From Deltaproteobacteria bacterium (GTDB lineage Bacteria > Desulfobacterota_C > Deferrisomatia > Deferrisomatales > JACRMM01): a DNA stretch of 10,589 bases. The stretch lies in contig JACRCS010000062.1 in assembly GCA_016218905.1 (NCBI GenBank), positions 1-10,589 of the forward strand, written 5' to 3'. Positions 1-6,680 of the stretch are shown here, one piece after another (positions within the stretch are counted from its first letter, which is position 1; each line of letters opens with the position of its first letter). A program made the translations under genes and the position numbers. A model generated the notes under the pieces. It searched no databases. It worked only from the letters and a program-made list of their open reading frames with translations, and was not told the DNA's origin.

Positions 1-507
1 CGCGAAGATCTTCCGGATCTCGGCCTTCCCCTTCACCGAGCTCGGAAGGAGCGGGATCTTGCCCTTGGCGAAGAGCTGGAGACCCACGCCCAGGTCCGTG
101 GTGAAGTCCTTGGTCGCCCACTTGAACGCCGCCAGCATCGTGGCCTCGTGGACGCGCCCGAACCGCTTCGCGGTCGCGACGAAGGCCCAATGAAAGGCGA
201 CGACCGCCGGTTCGGCGGGGCTCCGCCCCTCTTCGAGGGCTAGCGACCGCAGCGCGTCCATGATCGGCGAGAGGTGGATGCCGTTGGGGCACCGCGTGCC
301 GCACGTCTCGCACGTGATGCACATCCAGATGGCCTTGGAGCCGAGGAGCTCCTCTTTGAGGCCGTGCTGGATCATGCGGACGATGGAGTGGTTCGGCCAT
401 TCGAACCAGGCGCTCGTCGGGCAGCCCGCCGTGCACTTTTTACACTGGTAGCATCCAAAGAGGTTCTGCCCGCTGGCTTCCTGGACGGCTCTGGCGAAGG
501 GGTGCAT
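1..507 (-). CDS. hdrC: HdrC-like iron-sulfur subunit (3' end cut by window edge)
   Basis: This is probably the small electron-carrying subunit of a heterodisulfide-reductase-like complex, passing electrons between HdrA flavin/Fe-S centres and a catalytic HdrB. The 169 visible residues hold two ferredoxin-type cysteine sets, C19/C22/C25/C29 and C63/C66/C69/C73, both ending in Cys-Pro, in the usual HdrC order. The segments FGCYQCKKCTAGCP and MCITCETCGTRCP are characteristic. No signal peptide or membrane helix is evident, so it should be cytoplasmic. The ATG lies 7 nt after the stop of the preceding hdrA-like gene, and TGAGG about 5 nt before it can act as ribosome site. HdrC proteins are usually slightly under 200 residues, so only a short tail is missing. 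HdrB, not visible, would be the expected next gene. The class is clear; the electron acceptor is unknown. Confidence 0.88.
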   Translation of the reverse strand, partial: MHPFARAVQEASGQNLFGCYQCKKCTAGCPTSAWFEWPNHSIVRMIQHGLKEELLGSKAIWMCITCETCGTRCPNGIHLSPIMDALRSLALEEGRSPAEPAVVAFHWAFVATAKRFGRVHEATMLAAFKWATKDFTTDLGVGLQLFAKGKIPLLPSSVKGKAEIRKIFA

Positions 508-514
508 AGGGGCC

Positions 515-2299
515 TCAGCCCTCGGCCTGCGCACGGGCTCCGCCCAGTGGGCCGCAGACGATCGCGACCTCAGCCGAGACCTGCTGGAACCGGTAGTGGC
601 GAAGACCGGCGGCCTTGGAGGGGCAAACGGCCGAACAGGCGCCGCATCCCTTGCAGAGGGCAGCGTTGACGAAAGAGCGGGGAAGATGGTCGAGCAAGGC
701 CACAGCACCGGCAGGGCAGAGCGAGATGCACAACCCGCAGCCGGCGCACCGGTCGGTGTCGATCTCGGCCACCACGGGATCGACGTCCACGCGGCCCTTG
801 AGGAGCGGGATCGCGGCCTTCATTGCCGCGGCCCGGCCGGAGGCGACGGCCTCGTCGAGGCTCTTGGGGCCCTGGCACGCTCCGGCCAGGAAGATGCCGT
901 CCGAGGCCGTCTCCATCGGCCGCAGCTTGGGGTGAGCTTCCAGGAAGAAGCCGTCCGAGCTCCGCGAGAGCTTCAGGAGCCGGGCGAGCTCAGGGGCGCT
1001 CTCCCGCGGCCGCGCACCGCACGCGAGGACGACGAGATCCACCGGGAGCTCGTGGGTCCCGCCCCCCAGCGTGTCCTCGAAGCGTACGACCCGCTGGTGC
1101 CCGCGCCGAAAGACCTCGGAGGCGTTGCCCCGCCGGAAGAGGACGCCCTTCCTCCCCGCCGCGTCGTACGCCTCCTCGGCCCCCCGGGCGTAGGCCCGAA
1201 GGTCCATGTACAGGACATGGACTTCGACCTTCGGATCCCGCTCACGAAGCTGCGAGGCCTGGCGGACGCTCACCATGCAACATATTCGGGAGCAGTGACT
1301 CCCCCGGGTGGTGCGGTCTCGGGAGCCCACGCACTGGAGAAACGCCGCGGACCGGATCGGCTCTCCCTCGATCCGGAGCTCGTCGTCGCCGCTCCGGAGT
1401 AGGGCTTCGAGCTCCTCCTGGGTAAGGATCCTGGGATCGGCGCCGTACCCCAGCTCCGGCCTCCCCTCGGCCGAGTCGTCGGGCCGGTAGAGATCGTACC
1501 CGGTGGACAGGATCACCGAACCTACCGTACGGGTCAGGACGCCCGAGGGGGTCTCCACCTGGGCCTCCAGGTTACCGGGCGAGCCGGAGAGGCAGACGAG
1601 ACGGCTGCCGAGCAGGATCTCGATCCGCTCAAGCGAAGAAACCCCAGCCACGAGCTCCTCGAGCCACGGGGCCACCGGGCCGCCCTCCCGGAAGGAGCGC
1701 CCGAGCTCCGCGGCCCGGCCGCCGAGGCGAGGGTTCGCCTCCACCAAGGTGAGCTCAAGGCCCATTGCCGCGAGCTCCCGGGCGGCGGAAAGGCCGGCCG
1801 GCCCGCCCCCGACGACGAGCGCTCGGGGAGTGACCGGGGCCTCGGAGGCCGAAAGCGGCTCCTGGAGCACCACGCGATCGAGGCCCGCGGCGACGAGGCT
1901 CAATGCCTTCGCCGTCGCTTGCTTCCGGTCGGCGTGGACCCAAGAACACTGTTCCCGGACGTTGACGTGACACAGGAGGTAGGGGTTGAAGCCTTCCGCC
2001 GCGAGTGCCTTGCGAAAGGTCGACTCGTGCATCCGCGGCGAGCAGGCGCCGACGAGGACCCGGGAAGCCCTCCCTTCCCGCAGGTCCTTTCGGATCAGCT
2101 CCTGGCCCGGCCGGGAGCACATGTAGGGGTAGTGGCGCACCACCGAGATCCCCGGACGACCCGCCAAGCTCTCGGCGACGTCTTCCACGTCCACCGTGGC
2201 GGCGATGTTCCGACCACAGTGACAAAGGTACACCGCCGTGCCGGCGGAGTTGCGAGCATCGAGTGTCGAGTGTCGAGTAGAGCTCTCGGCGGCACTCAA
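515..2299 (-). CDS. hdrA: HdrA-like flavoprotein with N-terminal HdrA domain and C-terminal 2x[4Fe-4S] domain
   Basis: FAD and iron-sulfur subunit of a heterodisulfide-reductase-like complex, 594 residues from the TTG start. Order: a tail encoded by the repeat (1-17); the HdrA N-terminal domain (about 22-150) with VYLCHCG, C61, CSPRMHE and NVREQCSWVH; an FAD Rossmann motif GGGPAG at 164-169; the conserved QCVGSRDRTT and HCSRICCM region (C323, C336, C340, C341); then two ferredoxin motifs, C518/C521/C524/C528 and C549/C552/C555/C559. The Fe-S insertion usually found inside the HdrA FAD domain is absent. I chose TTG because it overlaps the previous stop as TTGA and has GGGAGG 7 nt upstream. A GTG just before YLCHCG is an alternative. 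The FAD domain is clearly paralogous to the next gene upstream. Known HdrA proteins hold the bifurcating flavin; whether this one does is inference. Confidence 0.88.
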   Translation of the reverse strand: MSAAESSTRHSTLDARNSAGTAVYLCHCGRNIAATVDVEDVAESLAGRPGISVVRHYPYMCSRPGQELIRKDLREGRASRVLVGACSPRMHESTFRKALAAEGFNPYLLCHVNVREQCSWVHADRKQATAKALSLVAAGLDRVVLQEPLSASEAPVTPRALVVGGGPAGLSAARELAAMGLELTLVEANPRLGGRAAELGRSFREGGPVAPWLEELVAGVSSLERIEILLGSRLVCLSGSPGNLEAQVETPSGVLTRTVGSVILSTGYDLYRPDDSAEGRPELGYGADPRILTQEELEALLRSGDDELRIEGEPIRSAAFLQCVGSRDRTTRGSHCSRICCMVSVRQASQLRERDPKVEVHVLYMDLRAYARGAEEAYDAAGRKGVLFRRGNASEVFRRGHQRVVRFEDTLGGGTHELPVDLVVLACGARPRESAPELARLLKLSRSSDGFFLEAHPKLRPMETASDGIFLAGACQGPKSLDEAVASGRAAAMKAAIPLLKGRVDVDPVVAEIDTDRCAGCGLCISLCPAGAVALLDHLPRSFVNAALCKGCGACSAVCPSKAAGLRHYRFQQVSAEVAIVCGPLGGARAQAEG

Positions 2300-2383
2300 G
2301 GTCGGGCCTCCCGCAGAGAGGGATGTACCACCTCTGAACCCCCGGACCCCACCTCGAAACTCAAAACTTGTAACTCGAGACTC
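2247..2383. repeat. 137-bp repeat-like insertion with inverted heptamer arrays and 5-bp flanking direct repeat
   Basis: Both ends consist of 7-bp units in opposite orientation. On the plus strand the left end reads GAG, then TTGCGAG, CATCGAG, TGTCGAG, TGTCGAG (2250-2277). The right end reads CTCGAAA, CTCAAAA, CTTGTAA, CTCGAGA, CTC (2353-2383). The outermost ten bases form an imperfect inverted repeat (8 of 10 paired), and CGGCG is present directly outside both ends (2242-2246 and 2384-2388), like a target-site duplication. About 70 bp of non-repeat sequence lies between. It encodes the last 28 residues of the upstream HdrA-like protein and the first 17 or so of the downstream one, neither of which looks like Hdr sequence. 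A mobile or MITE-like origin is inferred; the CGGCG match could be chance in GC-rich DNA. Confidence 0.6.
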
Positions 2384-3696
2384 CGGCGCACGTGTGCGAC
2401 GGCAGCGCCGGCCGCAGCCGAACCGGAAGCGACGGCGTCGGGGATGTCCATGGGGCCCGAGCATGCGCCGGCGAGGAAGACCCCCGGCGCGGGCGACAGG
2501 GCGACGTCCCGGCGATCGGCGGGCTCGAAGAACCCGTCCTCCCCGAGCGGCACCCCGAGAAGCCCCGCGAGCTCCGGGAACTCCCCCCGAGGCCGCAGCC
2601 CCGCGGCCAGGACGACCAGGTCGGCCGGGAGCTCCTCCGTCAGCCCGAGGAGCGTGTCCTCAAAGCGGACCGCGAGCCCTTCGCCCCGGCGGTACACCTC
2701 CGAGGGGTTCCCTCGGCGAAGCAGGACGCCCATCCGCTGGGCCCGCTCCAGAAACTCCTCGTAGCCCTTGCCGAACGCCCGTAGATCCATGTAGAGGATC
2801 GTCGCCTCAGCGCCTGGAATCTTCTCCAAGGCAAGGACCGCCTGCTTCACGGAGACCATGCAGCAGACTCGGGAGCAGTAGCGGGCACCGGTAGTGCGGT
2901 CCCGGGAGCCGACGCACTGGAGAAAGACGACCCGCTTGGGCTCTCCCGGGCCGACCTTGATCTTTCCGCCCGTGGGGCCCGAGGCCGAGGAGAGGCGCTC
3001 GAACTGGAGGTTCGTGATCACTCCGGGGTACCGGCCGAAGCCGAGCTCCGGCCGCCCCTCGGCAGACGCGTCGGGCCGGTAGAGGTCGTACCCGGCCGCG
3101 ACCACCACCGCTCCGACCGAGAGCTCCCGGACCTGCTCCCTCTCCTCCAGCCGGACCGCCCCCACCTGACACGCCTCCACGCACTTGGGGCCCGTGCCGC
3201 ACTTGCCGCGGGTCAGAAAGAGGCACTTCTCAGGATTGATGGCGTAGGCGGCGGGGACAGCCTGGGGAAAGGGGATCGCGATCGCGCTCATCCGCTTGAG
3301 CTCCAGGTCGAAGGCGCTCGGCACGTGGCCCTTGAGCCGGCACGCCTCGGCGCACCGCCCGCAGTTGACGCAAGTTTCCAGATCCACGTAGCGCGGCCGG
3401 AGCCGAACCTGCACCCGCAAGCCCGGCCCCTCCCGCTCGGCCGAGAGGAGCTCGGCTCGGGTGAGGAGCTCGATCCCGGGGTGGCTCCCCGCCTCGGCCG
3501 TCCGGGGCGTCAGCGTGCACGACGAGCAATCGAGCGTCGGAAAGGTCTTGTCGGTTTGGGCCATCCGCCCGCCGATCGAGTCGCCCTTCTCGAGGAGAAC
3601 CACGCGCACCCCTGCGTCGGCGAGGTCGAGCGCCGCTTGGATCCCGGAGATCCCGCCCCCGACGACGAGGGCAGACGCCTCGGTCCCACTCCTCAC
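2296..3696 (-). CDS. hdrA: HdrA-like flavoprotein with inserted ferredoxin domain, lacking N- and C-terminal HdrA domains
   Basis: FAD/Fe-S flavoprotein of the HdrA family, 466 residues. Visible parts: FAD motif VVGGGISG at 11-18; TFPTLDCSSC with C57 and C60; an inserted ferredoxin-like domain with C109/C112/C115/C119 and then C158, C166, C172, C176; AAGYDLYRP at 200-208; QCVGSRDRTT and YCSRVCCM (C261, C274, C278, C279); and GVFLAGACSGP near 405-415 closing the FAD domain. It begins directly with the Rossmann fold, so the usual N-terminal HdrA domain is missing, as is the C-terminal ferredoxin. Start: GTG overlapping the etfA stop as GTGA; longer in-frame extensions run back through etfA and look non-coding. 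Residues 439-466 are encoded by the repeat-like segment. QmoA is a comparable short HdrA relative, but the TFPT-DC motif and Fe-S insertion point to HdrA proper. Confidence 0.87.
   Translation of the reverse strand: MRSGTEASALVVGGGISGIQAALDLADAGVRVVLLEKGDSIGGRMAQTDKTFPTLDCSSCTLTPRTAEAGSHPGIELLTRAELLSAEREGPGLRVQVRLRPRYVDLETCVNCGRCAEACRLKGHVPSAFDLELKRMSAIAIPFPQAVPAAYAINPEKCLFLTRGKCGTGPKCVEACQVGAVRLEEREQVRELSVGAVVVAAGYDLYRPDASAEGRPELGFGRYPGVITNLQFERLSSASGPTGGKIKVGPGEPKRVVFLQCVGSRDRTTGARYCSRVCCMVSVKQAVLALEKIPGAEATILYMDLRAFGKGYEEFLERAQRMGVLLRRGNPSEVYRRGEGLAVRFEDTLLGLTEELPADLVVLAAGLRPRGEFPELAGLLGVPLGEDGFFEPADRRDVALSPAPGVFLAGACSGPMDIPDAVASGSAAAGAAVAHVRRSLELQVLSFEVGSGGSEVVHPSLREARP
2307..2312 (-). 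promoter_or_regulatory. Shine-Dalgarno GGGAGG for the TTG-started hdrA-like gene
   Basis: GGGAGG stands 7 nt before the TTG at 2299. It is the main evidence for that rare start, together with the 4-nt TTGA overlap. It lies inside the repeat-like segment, so the inserted DNA appears to supply the translation signal. Confidence 0.55.
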
Positions 3697-4670
3697 GCGC
3701 TCGCTCGCGCCGCATCCACGGCGCCCGTCAACGCCGGCACGATCTTGAAGAGGTCGCCCACGATCCCGTAATGAGCCACCTGGAAGATGGGCGCCTTCGG
3801 GTCCTTGTTCACGGCGATGATGGTGCCGGCCCCTTTCATGGCGGCCACGTGCTGGAACGCCCCGGAGATCCCGAGGGCGATGTAGACCTTGGGCTTCACC
3901 GTCTTTCCGGAGATTCCCACCTGCCGCATCTTGGGAAGCCAGCGCATGTCCACCACGGGACGGGAGCAGGACAGGGTCGCCCCCAAGGCTTTGGCCAGCT
4001 TCTCGGGGACATCGAGGTTCTCCTTGTCCCCGATGCCCCGCCCCACGCTCACGAGCACGTCGGCCTGCGTGATGTCCACCTCCCCCGCGGCCTCCTGGAT
4101 CCAACGGAGGAAGCGCTTTCCCAGGGTGGAGGGAAGTTCCGCTCCGACTTCTTCCACGATGGTCGCCTCGAACCACGCGGGCGAGAAGCCTTCCGTCGAG
4201 CCGGGGCGCAGCGTGGCGACGACCGTCGGTGCCGTGTCGAGGCGTAGCCGCGCCTGCAGTTTCCCGCCGTGGAAGGCCCTCAGCGCCCACAGCTGGCCGC
4301 CTTCCCACCCGAGCTTCACCGCATCGGTCACCGACGGCGCGCCTAGCCGCGCGGCCAAGGCCGGCGCCCAGTCCATTCCCGCCGCTGAGTGCGCGCCGAG
4401 GATCAGAGAGGGGCTTCGGTCGCGCGCCAGAGCGGCAAGGCTCTGCGCAACGGCGGTGCCGTTGAAGCCGTCGAGCCACGGGCTTTCGGCGACGAAGACC
4501 CTAGGGACCGCTCCGTTCAGCAAGCGGGCTAGGGCCTCACCCTTTCCTGCTCCAGCAAGGACGACCGCGGTCACCGGGCCGAGCTGGAATCCCGTGACGG
4601 CGGAAAGGAGCTCGCGGGTAACCTCCCGGACCTCTCCGTCTCGATGCTCAGCGACCACCCAGACGCTCAT
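3693..4670 (-). CDS. etfA: Electron transfer flavoprotein, alpha subunit
   Basis: Large subunit of the ETF heterodimer, which accepts electrons from (or gives them to) an acyl-CoA dehydrogenase through FAD. The protein has 325 residues, normal for the family. The N-terminal half is the ETF domain with VWVVAEH at 3-9. The C-terminal FAD domain (about 200-315) is complete: VGRGIG at 209-214, SRPVVD at 236-241, RQVGISG at 249-255, GISGAFQH at 267-274, and [10 protein letters not shown] followed by YGIVGDLF. The ATG overlaps the etfB stop as ATGA, with a G-rich GGGGG tract 4-5 nt before it. An in-frame extension upstream lies over etfB and was rejected. It is followed directly by an HdrA-like gene through a GTGA overlap, so the two are probably translated together. 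Whether this ETF bifurcates electrons cannot be settled by eye. Confidence 0.95.
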   Translation of the reverse strand: MSVWVVAEHRDGEVREVTRELLSAVTGFQLGPVTAVVLAGAGKGEALARLLNGAVPRVFVAESPWLDGFNGTAVAQSLAALARDRSPSLILGAHSAAGMDWAPALAARLGAPSVTDAVKLGWEGGQLWALRAFHGGKLQARLRLDTAPTVVATLRPGSTEGFSPAWFEATIVEEVGAELPSTLGKRFLRWIQEAAGEVDITQADVLVSVGRGIGDKENLDVPEKLAKALGATLSCSRPVVDMRWLPKMRQVGISGKTVKPKVYIALGISGAFQHVAAMKGAGTIIAVNKDPKAPIFQVAHYGIVGDLFKIVPALTGAVDAARASA

Positions 4671-5458
4671 AACACCCCCGCCTTCTCTGCCAGGACGCTG
4701 ACGAACGCCCGCGCGATGTCCTCCGGGTTTCCAGCCAGGATCTCGGCTTCCTTGCCGACCGGAGGCGGCTCCAGCCCTTCCAGGCGCAGTCGGTTCTTCC
4801 ACGCGCCCACCTCTTCCGGCGCGACGCCTGCTCGAGAGAGGTCGACGACCTCGATCGGTTTCGCGCGCGCCTTCCTGGTCCCGAGAATCGAGACGTAACG
4901 GGGTTCGTTGAGCCCCGTTTGGGTCGTCACGACCGCCGGGAGGTCCAACTCGACGACCTCACCCCAACCTCCTTCCAACTCGCGCGTGCAGACGGCTCTC
5001 TCGCCCGAGATTCCGATCGAGTTCACCAGCGCGGCGGACGGGGTGCCGAGCAGCTCTGCCAGGGCTGCGCCCACCATCCCATATCCATCGTCTGACGCCT
5101 GGGCACCGCAGAGGATCAGGTCGAAGGGGGTGTTCCCGAGGGCCGCCCGCAGCATCGACGCGACCGCGAGGGGACCGGCGGACTCCAAAAGGGGATCCCA
5201 CACCCGGACCGCCCTGTCGGCGCCCAGCGCGAGACAACGGCGCAAACTCTCCTCGTGCTCCTCCGGGCCCAAGAGGAACGCCGCGAGCGTGCCCCCGGTG
5301 GCCTCCTTCAGGCGAACCGCCTCCTCCAGAGCGAAGCGATCCCACTCGTTCATCTGATACGGCAGGCCGGCCGCCTTGACGGAGACTCCGTCGGCAGCTA
5401 TAGCCAACTCCGCTTCCGCAGTGTCAGGAACATGCTTGACCAGCACCACCAGGTTCAT
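4667..5458 (-). CDS. etfB: Electron transfer flavoprotein, beta subunit
   Basis: Small ETF subunit, 263 residues, typical length. It begins MNLVVLVKHVPDT, the family's usual first strand and loop, and carries the nucleotide-binding motif CGAQASDDGYGMVG at 117-130, which binds AMP in ordinary ETFs and a second FAD in bifurcating ones. NEPRY near 184-188 and the following KARAKPIE match the conserved region ahead of the arm that wraps around EtfA. The start follows the stop of the CCG iron-sulfur gene after a single base, with GGAGG 6 nt upstream of the ATG. It overlaps etfA by 4 nt. The placement between a CCG-domain protein and HdrA genes suggests the partner is not a plain membrane ETF:quinone oxidoreductase, but that is inference. 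Confidence 0.95.
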   Translation of the reverse strand: MNLVVLVKHVPDTAEAELAIAADGVSVKAAGLPYQMNEWDRFALEEAVRLKEATGGTLAAFLLGPEEHEESLRRCLALGADRAVRVWDPLLESAGPLAVASMLRAALGNTPFDLILCGAQASDDGYGMVGAALAELLGTPSAALVNSIGISGERAVCTRELEGGWGEVVELDLPAVVTTQTGLNEPRYVSILGTRKARAKPIEVVDLSRAGVAPEEVGAWKNRLRLEGLEPPPVGKEAEILAGNPEDIARAFVSVLAEKAGVL

Positions 5459-5459
5459 C

Positions 5460-6659
5460 TCAGGCCTCCGTTCCTGCCAGACTTCGCACAGTCAACTCCG
5501 CTAGATCAACGACCTCGATCTTCTCTTCCAACCCCGTGGTCTTTCGCGCGTCATCGAGGGTGAGCAGGCAAAATGGGCAGGCAGTGATCACGGCGTCCAC
5601 GCCCAGGGTGACCGCCTCGCGAATACGGATCTGGGCGTTTCGCTCCCCATCTCCCATCCCCTCCAGCCACATGCGCCCACCGCCACCCTCACAGCACAAA
5701 CTTCGCTCCCGTGCGCGATCAAACTCCAAGAGCTCCACTCCAGGGATCGCCCGGATTGCGGCCCGAGGGGCGTCATAGACGCGGTTCTGCTTGCCGAGAT
5801 AGCACGGGTCGTGGAAGGCGACCCGCAGTCCGAGCTCTCGCCGGTACGGAACCCGCCCCTCTGCGGCGAATTCTGCGAGGACCTCGGAGTAGTGGTGCAC
5901 CGGAAGGCCCAACAGGTAGTCCTTCCGGTAGGTGTTCATGCAGTGGGGGGAGGTGGCGACGATCTCGCGGATCCCGAGTTCCTGAAACGTCTGCTTGTTC
6001 GTCTCGCAAAGCTCCTCGAAGAGCCCACTCTCTCCAAGCCGGAGCATCTCGCTCCCGCAGCACACCTCTTCGTTGCCCAGTGTCGTGTAGTCGAAGCCCG
6101 CCACTTCGAAGATCCTCGCCAGGCTTTGAGCCATCACCTGGCAGCGAGGGTCGTAGGCCGCCGTGCATTCGACCATCCAGAGCCTCTCGGACGCGTGCCC
6201 CTGCTCGACGGACCGGACGCGGACGCCCTCGGCCCAGGCCGAGCGTTTCCGGCGCGAGCGGCCCCAGGGATTGCCATGCTTCAGGGACGATTCCAACGCA
6301 TCGATCGCTGTCTGGGGGATGTGGCCGCTTTCGATCTTGAGGCTCCGGATCGCCCGGAGCACCTCCACCGGTTTCAGTCCTCGTGGGCAGCGGTCCGCGC
6401 ACGTGCAGCAGGCAGTGCAGTCCCAGACCTCGTCTCGACCCAGGAGCCTTTCCCCGTCCTCACGGATCAGACAGCCGTAGAGGAGCCGTCTCGCGTTGAG
6501 GGGCGAACGCAGGCTCATCGGGCAGCCGCCCGTGCACCGGCCACACTGAAGGCAGGCGGTGAGTTCGAAACGATCCGCCAAGGAGACTCCGGCAGAATCG
6601 CGGAGTTCGTCCATCGAATGAGCAGCTTCGGCTAGCGCCTCTTCTCCAGGCATATTCAT
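5460..6659 (-). CDS. Soluble (Fe-S)-binding protein with two CCG domains (HdrD/GlpC type)
   Basis: Iron-sulfur oxidoreductase subunit of 399 residues that probably relays electrons between the neighbouring dehydrogenase/ETF and a further acceptor. The N-terminal part has two ferredoxin motifs, C36/C39/C42/C46 and C81/C84/C87/C91. Two CCG (cysteine-rich) domains follow. The second is complete: C286, C322-C323, C361, C364 with CCEGGGGRMW. The first has C165, C200-C201 and C240 but Ser237 where the CxxC motif normally has its first Cys. No membrane helices are visible, unlike the membrane-bound DUF224 ETF:menaquinone oxidoreductases. The first of two close ATGs was chosen because GAAAGG is about 9 nt upstream. 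It follows the acyl-CoA dehydrogenase by 21 nt and precedes etfB by 1 nt. HdrD-, GlpC- and LutA/GlcF-type proteins share this architecture, so the partner is open. Confidence 0.88.
   Translation of the reverse strand: MNMPGEEALAEAAHSMDELRDSAGVSLADRFELTACLQCGRCTGGCPMSLRSPLNARRLLYGCLIREDGERLLGRDEVWDCTACCTCADRCPRGLKPVEVLRAIRSLKIESGHIPQTAIDALESSLKHGNPWGRSRRKRSAWAEGVRVRSVEQGHASERLWMVECTAAYDPRCQVMAQSLARIFEVAGFDYTTLGNEEVCCGSEMLRLGESGLFEELCETNKQTFQELGIREIVATSPHCMNTYRKDYLLGLPVHHYSEVLAEFAAEGRVPYRRELGLRVAFHDPCYLGKQNRVYDAPRAAIRAIPGVELLEFDRARERSLCCEGGGGRMWLEGMGDGERNAQIRIREAVTLGVDAVITACPFCLLTLDDARKTTGLEEKIEVVDLAELTVRSLAGTEA
5465..5469 (-). promoter_or_regulatory. Shine-Dalgarno GGAGG of etfB
   Basis: GGAGG lies 6 nt before the etfB ATG, inside the last codons of the preceding CCG-domain gene. 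It fixes the etfB start and shows tight coupling. Confidence 0.7.
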
Positions 6660-6680
6660 GGAAGGATGCCTTTCTGGCCT

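Noticed and set aside
596..1402. Long plus-strand reading frame opposite the second hdrA-like gene
   Set aside because: It has no recognisable domain, is Arg/Ala/Gly-rich, and mirrors a clear HdrA gene; antisense open frames are expected in DNA this GC-rich.
2250..2383. CRISPR array or simple microsatellite for the heptamer repeats
   Set aside because: The 7-bp units have no spacers and are arranged in two inverted arrays, which is not CRISPR, and the units vary too much for a plain microsatellite.
2300..2464. ATG start at 2464 for the second HdrA-like protein
   Set aside because: The extension lies in another frame over the end of the first hdrA-like gene and is Arg-rich; the TTG at 2299 has both a Shine-Dalgarno and a 4-nt overlap.
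515..3696. QmoA/QmoB assignment for the two HdrA-like proteins
   Set aside because: The size order is similar, but the TFPT-DC motif, the Fe-S insertion and the neighbouring HdrC and EtfAB genes fit HdrA better, and no QmoC or Apr gene is seen.
3697..4479. A 727-residue version of the first HdrA-like protein extending back into etfA
   Set aside because: The first 261 residues are Arg/Gly-rich shadow sequence over etfA; homology begins exactly at the GTG that overlaps the etfA stop.
3889..4701. Plus-strand frame opposite etfA, and similar ones opposite etfB and the CCG gene (5811-6635)
   Set aside because: All are shadows of strong minus-strand genes, with biased Ser/Arg/Pro composition and no motifs.
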